Of a stretch of 64,000 nucleotides of DNA, positions 59,985-64,000 are shown piece by piece (within the stretch, counting starts at the first letter, position 1; every line of letters starts with the position of its first letter). The stretch is taken from assembly GCF_014639235.1 (NCBI RefSeq), contig NZ_BMFU01000009.1, positions 62,001 to 126,000 of the forward strand, given 5' to 3'. Source of the stretch: Paenibacillus silvae (GTDB lineage Bacteria; Bacillota; Bacilli; Paenibacillales; Paenibacillaceae). The translations under genes and the position numbers were made by a program. Under the pieces are notes generated by a model, which ran no database searches, was not told the DNA's origin, and saw nothing but the letters and a program-made list of their open reading frames with translations.

Positions 59985-62216
59985 ATGCAGGAAGGTTCAG
60001 GTTATGGCCGCTTTGTAGCGGGCAAACGAAGTAAATGGGTTACACTGCTCGTATGGATTATCATTGCGGTTGTGCTTGGTATAGTGTGGCCAGCAGTAGG
60101 TGACCGCGAGACGAACAATGCACAGGATCTGAGTGATTCGAAACCATCCGTTCAGGCCGCTGCACTGGCGAAAAAAGAGTTCCCTGGGGGTGAGGGATTA
60201 CCAGCACTCATCGTCTGGCGTAACCCAGCGGGCCTTACTGATGACCAGATACAGCAGATTCAGGCGTTAACCGAACGGCTGGACCAGGACCCGGTGGAGC
60301 AGCAGCAGTCTGTGGTTCCACTGTATCAGCTGCCTCCGCAAGCGCTCAAGGGGCAGCTCTCGGAGGACGGCAGCACCATCGTTATGCCACTCTTCTTCAA
60401 TAAGGATGCTGATTCGGAACAGTTGAAGGCAGGCATTGAAGGACTGGAGGAAAAGACAAAAGCCATCTTCGGCATGAATCCATTTGATACAGCTATCGAC
60501 AATGAAAGCAAGCTGATTGCCCGGGTAACAGGACCGGTTGGAATCTCCATTGACGCAAGTGGATTGTTCTCCTCCGCGGATGTGTCTCTGCTGATTGCAA
60601 CCGTCGTGCTGGTGCTTGTTCTGCTGCTCTTGATTTACCGCTCACCGGTACTGGCGATTATCCCGATCATTGCGGTTGGCTTCGCTTATATGGTCACCAG
60701 TCCGATTCTCGGATTCATGGCTGATCAGGGCTGGATCACGGTTGATGCACAGTCCATCTCGATTATGACTGTATTGCTCTTCGGAGCCGGAACAGATTAC
60801 TGTCTGTTCATGATCTCCAGATACCGTCAAATTCTGTACCATGAGCCGGACAAAAAGAAAGCTATTTTCCAGGCAATCACCGGTTCATCCGGCGCGATTG
60901 CGATGAGTGGATTTACGGTTGTTGCCGCTCTGCTGGTGCTGCTGCTGGCTGAGTATGGGGCATATCATCGTTTTGCCGTACCGTTCAGTTTGTCCATCTT
61001 CATTATGTTTATTGCGAGTTTGACACTCGTTCCGGCATTGCTTGCGATCTTTGGACGGGGTTCGTTCTATCCATTTGTTCCACGTACTCACGAGATGCAA
61101 GTAGAACGGGCGAAGAAAAAAGGTAAACCGGCACCAGCCCCACGCAAAGTCCGTGAAAGCTGGATCGGACGGATTGTTACAACCAAACCGTGGACGGTGC
61201 TGGCGATTACCATTGTGCTGCTCGGTGGACTGGCTTCTTTTTCAACCCAAGTGAAATTTACGTACGACTTGTTATCTTCCTTCCCGGAAAATGTACCTTC
61301 TCGCGAAGGCTTCAAGGTTATTGGTGAGCAGTTCTCCCAAGGCGAGCTTGCCCCGGTTAAAGTGATTGTGGATGCTGGCGGCAAAGAGACTGATCTGAAA
61401 GAGCGTCTTGAATCACTCGATTATATTAGCAAGGTAAGCGATGCGCAGCAGGGCGCGGAGAATGCCAATATTACGGCGTATGATGTGGAATTCAATCTGA
61501 ACCCGTACTCCATGGAAGCGATGCAGCATATTCCCGATCTGCGTGCTACAGCCGAAGAGGCATTGAAGGATGCCGGAGTATCTGATGCAGACAATCAGGT
61601 CTGGATTGACGGGCAGACCGCTGAGCAATATGACATTGAAGTTGCGGGCGAGCGGGATGCCAGAATTATTATCCCGGTGGTCATCGGTCTGATTACCTTG
61701 CTGCTGCTGCTCTACCTTCGCTCCGTAGTAGCCACAGCATATCTGATCGCAACCGTTGTACTTTCGTATTTTTCCGCACTCGGTCTGGGCTGGATTATCA
61801 TCCACTACGGACTCGGCGCAGAAGCAATTCAGGGTGCGATACCGCTGTACTCCTTCGTCTTCCTGGTGGCACTGGGCGAGGATTATAACATCTTCATGAT
61901 CTCAAGCATCTGGCAGAAGCGCAAAACAATGCCGCTTCGTCAGGCGATCAGGGAAGGTGTTGGCGAGACAGGCTCGGTTATTACCTCGGCGGGTCTGATT
62001 CTGGCCGGTACATTCGCCGTGCTGGCGACCCTGCCGATTCAGGTGCTGGTACAGTTCGGCATCATCACTGCCGTAGGTGTGCTGCTGGATACGTTCCTGG
62101 TTCGTCCGTTTATGGTGCCAGCGATTACAGCGCTGCTGGGCAAATGGGCTTTCTGGCCAGGCAAGTATATGCCGATTGCGGAGCAGCAAGAAAAGAAACA
62201 AACCCGATCCCTGTAA
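59985..62216 (+). CDS. MMPL/RND-family membrane transporter
   Basis: 743 aa, ATG with GGGAG upstream. Twelve predicted transmembrane segments in two halves separated by large extracytoplasmic loops. FGAGTDYCLFMISRYRQ and its second-half counterpart LGEDYNIFMISSIWQKR carry the proton-relay Asp-Tyr pair of MMPL proteins. Such proteins export lipids, siderophores or drugs. Control by the divergent TetR gene suggests inducible efflux. Terminator follows. Confidence 0.93.
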   Translation: MQEGSGYGRFVAGKRSKWVTLLVWIIIAVVLGIVWPAVGDRETNNAQDLSDSKPSVQAAALAKKEFPGGEGLPALIVWRNPAGLTDDQIQQIQALTERLDQDPVEQQQSVVPLYQLPPQALKGQLSEDGSTIVMPLFFNKDADSEQLKAGIEGLEEKTKAIFGMNPFDTAIDNESKLIARVTGPVGISIDASGLFSSADVSLLIATVVLVLVLLLLIYRSPVLAIIPIIAVGFAYMVTSPILGFMADQGWITVDAQSISIMTVLLFGAGTDYCLFMISRYRQILYHEPDKKKAIFQAITGSSGAIAMSGFTVVAALLVLLLAEYGAYHRFAVPFSLSIFIMFIASLTLVPALLAIFGRGSFYPFVPRTHEMQVERAKKKGKPAPAPRKVRESWIGRIVTTKPWTVLAITIVLLGGLASFSTQVKFTYDLLSSFPENVPSREGFKVIGEQFSQGELAPVKVIVDAGGKETDLKERLESLDYISKVSDAQQGAENANITAYDVEFNLNPYSMEAMQHIPDLRATAEEALKDAGVSDADNQVWIDGQTAEQYDIEVAGERDARIIIPVVIGLITLLLLLYLRSVVATAYLIATVVLSYFSALGLGWIIIHYGLGAEAIQGAIPLYSFVFLVALGEDYNIFMISSIWQKRKTMPLRQAIREGVGETGSVITSAGLILAGTFAVLATLPIQVLVQFGIITAVGVLLDTFLVRPFMVPAITALLGKWAFWPGKYMPIAEQQEKKQTRSL

Positions 62217-62230
62217 TACAGGAGAGGGGC

Positions 62231-62276
62231 AGATGGACGGCGGGGCTTCATGCCTGTGGTCCATCTTTCTTTTTTC
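62231..62276 (+). terminator. Terminator of the MMPL gene
   Basis: AGATGGAC (62231-62238) / GTCCATCT (62259-62266), inner GGGC/GCC pairing, followed by TTCTTTTTT. Confidence 0.8.
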
Positions 62277-62469
62277 CAGTGGAAGAGGCTTGGAGATGGA
62301 TGTTTGAGATGGAATGGGTAAGCTGGTAAAAAATGCGCAGAAACGCCGTGGTGACTGTATTCTTTGGGAGCAGAAGGTTTACTCGACGGTGAGTTATAGG
62401 ACATAATAGAGGAAGCGTCGGCTACGGGCAGACGGACAAGTTCACAACAATGGGGTAACCAGAGGAAGG

Positions 62470-63435
62470 ATGAAAGTAAGCATGACGAACAAACTGAATG
62501 TGTATTTCAATCATGACGGCGGTGTGGATGATCTCGTATCGCTGTTTATGCTTTTGCAGATGGACAATGTACATGTAACCGGTGTATCGGTCATTCCGGC
62601 GGACGGGTATTTGGAGCCGGCGACAGATGCGAGCCGTAAAATTATCGACCGTTTCGGAACGTATTCCGTTGAAGTATCCAAATCCAATTCCAGAGGCAAA
62701 AACCCGTTCCCGCCAGCGTGGAGACTGCACTCGTTCTATGTAGATGCACTGCCTGTTCTGAATGAATCGGGCAAAATGGAAGCGCCGCTATCAGCTATTC
62801 CGGCACATCAGCATCTGATCGAGAAAGTGCGCAATACGGAAGGCAAAACACTGCTGTTGTTCACCGGCCCGCTGACGGACCTCGCGCGTGCGCTGGACGA
62901 AGCACCAGACATCGAAGAGAAAATCGACAAGCTGGTATGGATGGGCGGTACGTTTGAGCGTGGTAACGTCGAAGAACCGGAACATGACGGTACAGCGGAA
63001 TGGAACGTATTCTGGGACCCGGAAGCGGCATATCGCGTGTGGCAGAGCGGCATCCAGATTGATCTGGTTGCTCTGGAGAGCACGAACAAAGTGCCTCTTA
63101 CACCCGCTGTTCGTAACCGCTGGGCAGCAGAGCGCCGCTTCGAAGGTGTAGATTTCCTGGGGAACTGTTATGCAGGTTGTCCGCCACTCGTGTACAGTGA
63201 AACCAACTCCACGTATTATCTGTGGGATGTGCTGACTACGGCTTCCGTAGGCCGCGAGGATATCGTGAAGAAAAAAACCGTGAATTGCATCGTGATTCCA
63301 GATGGGCCAAGCCAAGGTCGCACGGTGGAGCAGGCAGACGGTCGTCCGGTGCAATTGGTCTACGATACTGACCCGGAAGCGTTCTTCACTTATATGACGG
63401 ATTTGGGCAAAAAAGCTGCTCCGCAGCGCTACTAA
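62470..63435 (+). CDS. Inosine/uridine-preferring nucleoside hydrolase family protein
   Basis: 321 aa (ATG 62470 just after GAGGAAGG; ATG 62482 is the alternative). Nucleoside hydrolases split ribonucleosides into base and ribose using calcium. The N-terminal metal site reads NHDGGVDDLVSLFML, matching D-x-D-x-x-x-D-D except for Gly at one usual Asp position. LLLFTGPLTDLARALDEAP, WMGGTF and EWNVFWDPEAAYRVW are family motifs. The HDGG variant suggests a divergent member whose substrate may differ. Confidence 0.88.
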   Translation: MKVSMTNKLNVYFNHDGGVDDLVSLFMLLQMDNVHVTGVSVIPADGYLEPATDASRKIIDRFGTYSVEVSKSNSRGKNPFPPAWRLHSFYVDALPVLNESGKMEAPLSAIPAHQHLIEKVRNTEGKTLLLFTGPLTDLARALDEAPDIEEKIDKLVWMGGTFERGNVEEPEHDGTAEWNVFWDPEAAYRVWQSGIQIDLVALESTNKVPLTPAVRNRWAAERRFEGVDFLGNCYAGCPPLVYSETNSTYYLWDVLTTASVGREDIVKKKTVNCIVIPDGPSQGRTVEQADGRPVQLVYDTDPEAFFTYMTDLGKKAAPQRY

Positions 63436-63566
63436 GGATCAGCAGCCGCAGGGCTGGCCTTGTATCATGACGAGCCATTATGAGTTGCAGATATTGATGG
63501 CAAAAAGACCTATATACCATACGTAATCAACGAACGATACGCATTGTATAAAGGCAAGAAGTAAAG

Positions 63567-63635
63567 AAAGCCGCAGGCTGTGTTCCGATGATCGGGTATA
63601 CCCCGATGGGTTGGAACGCTGCCGTGCGGCTTTTT
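63567..63635. terminator. Bidirectional terminator between nucleoside hydrolase and chemoreceptor genes
   Basis: AAAGCCGCA (63567-63575) / TGCGGCTTT (63625-63633), with inner GTTCC/GGAAC and ATCGGG/CCCGAT arms. T-rich on both strands. Confidence 0.8.
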
Positions 63636-63638
63636 GTT

Positions 63639-64000
63639 CTAGATTTTAAAGCGGCTGATGAGTCCATTCAGCTCACTGGATAACACACGCAGTGACTCGG
63701 CGGAAGCGCTGATCTCACCCATGGATTGCAGCTGCGTTTCGGCAGCCTGGGACACCTGTTGAATGCTGGATGAGGATTCCCGCGAGATATGCTCCATGTT
63801 TTCAATGGAGGCGGACACTTCTTCAGAACTTGCTGAGAGTTGCTCGGAAGCAGCGGATACCTCATGCAGGCGCTCGTTAATCGTCTCGATCCCGCTATGG
63901 ATGAAGGAGAACGACTGACCGGCCTCCTGAACGACCGCCATGCCTGATTGTACCGCTGTTGTGCTTGCTGACATATGCTCAGCCAGTACAGAGGTCAGAC
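63639..64000 (-). CDS. C-terminal end of a methyl-accepting chemotaxis protein (5' end outside window)
   Basis: Open to the window edge on the minus strand; about 120 residues visible. Alternating Ala/Ser/Gln/Glu coiled coil: VSAASEQLSASSEEVSASIENM and SIQQVSQAAETQLQSMGEIS, typical of the descending arm of an MCP signalling hairpin including methylation-helix-like QQ/EE pairs. It ends LNGLISRFKI, as in many Bacillales receptors. The ligand domain is outside the window. Confidence 0.9.
   Translation of the reverse strand, partial: LTSVLAEHMSASTTAVQSGMAVVQEAGQSFSFIHSGIETINERLHEVSAASEQLSASSEEVSASIENMEHISRESSSSIQQVSQAAETQLQSMGEISASAESLRVLSSELNGLISRFKI

Overview
The window looks like a chromosomal stretch of a Paenibacillus-type Firmicute. 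This is inferred from strong AGGAGG ribosome sites, roughly 50% GC, CUT1 sugar transporters with no ATPase of their own, a GlpP antiterminator, a cydABDC operon, TagO, a cytoplasmic alpha-amylase, and many small regulators paired with single target genes. I see no tRNA, rRNA, CRISPR array or prophage.

Layout. 1-565: the end of an extremely GC-rich Ala/Leu-rich gene. 728-5070: a four-gene minus-strand glycosylation operon (TPR-like protein, GT2, GT4, methyltransferase). 5071-12328: the cytochrome bd operon cydA-cydB-cydD-cydC behind a regulatory region with a Rex/Fnr-like palindrome and three 22-bp-phased repeats. 12387-14118: a palindromic repeat element interrupted by an IS110/IS1111-type insertion sequence. 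14468-19285: a LacI regulator divergent from a sugar ABC transporter. 19394-20353: tagO. 20470-22367: an ArsR-type operon divergent from an NTF2-like gene. 23608-26932: a second sugar ABC transporter. 27334-33569: ribA-like gene, then glpP-glpK, glpD and an oxidoreductase. 33837-37171: HxlR regulator, decayed doxX, AlkC/AlkD-like HEAT protein, Crp/Fnr regulator, AbrB-type regulator. 37320-39472: lrgAB/cidAB with a divergent LysR gene. 39566-42030: nitrilase and two GNAT genes. 43218-50950: hmoB-like gene, nuclease-helicase fusion, amylase, MBL hydrolase, uxaC. 51311-55499: MarR plus a heterodimeric ABC exporter. 55750-64000: EcsC-like protein, GNAT, MocR-type regulator lacking its PLP lysine, TetR/MMPL pair, nucleoside hydrolase, and the end of a chemotaxis receptor.

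The most striking feature is a family of about 195-bp imperfect palindromes at four places (12387-14118 interrupted, 23052-23246, 42830-43025, 48207-48351). Each consists of about 25-nt boxes beginning CTAACGAT. Two boxes face forward and two face backward; the two same-facing boxes are spaced exactly 50 bp apart, while the sequence between boxes varies. All four copies lie between convergent genes. The IS110/IS1111 element sits precisely inside one box: removing 1537 bp restores the 50-bp spacing. The noncoding tail of the IS has a hairpin loop with a 9-nt complement to the right target half, and another loop with 8 nt identical to the right tip of the element. These are what a bridge/seek RNA guide should look like. 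So the window may hold a dispersed palindromic repeat and an RNA-guided transposon programmed to attack it.

Other noteworthy points: a perfect 26-bp palindrome with Crp/Fnr geometry between a Crp/Fnr gene and the HEAT-repeat gene; an overlapping leader peptide before tagO; three LacI-type operators; long low-complexity linkers in both CydD and CydC; and several degenerate tandem repeats confined to gene-free stretches.
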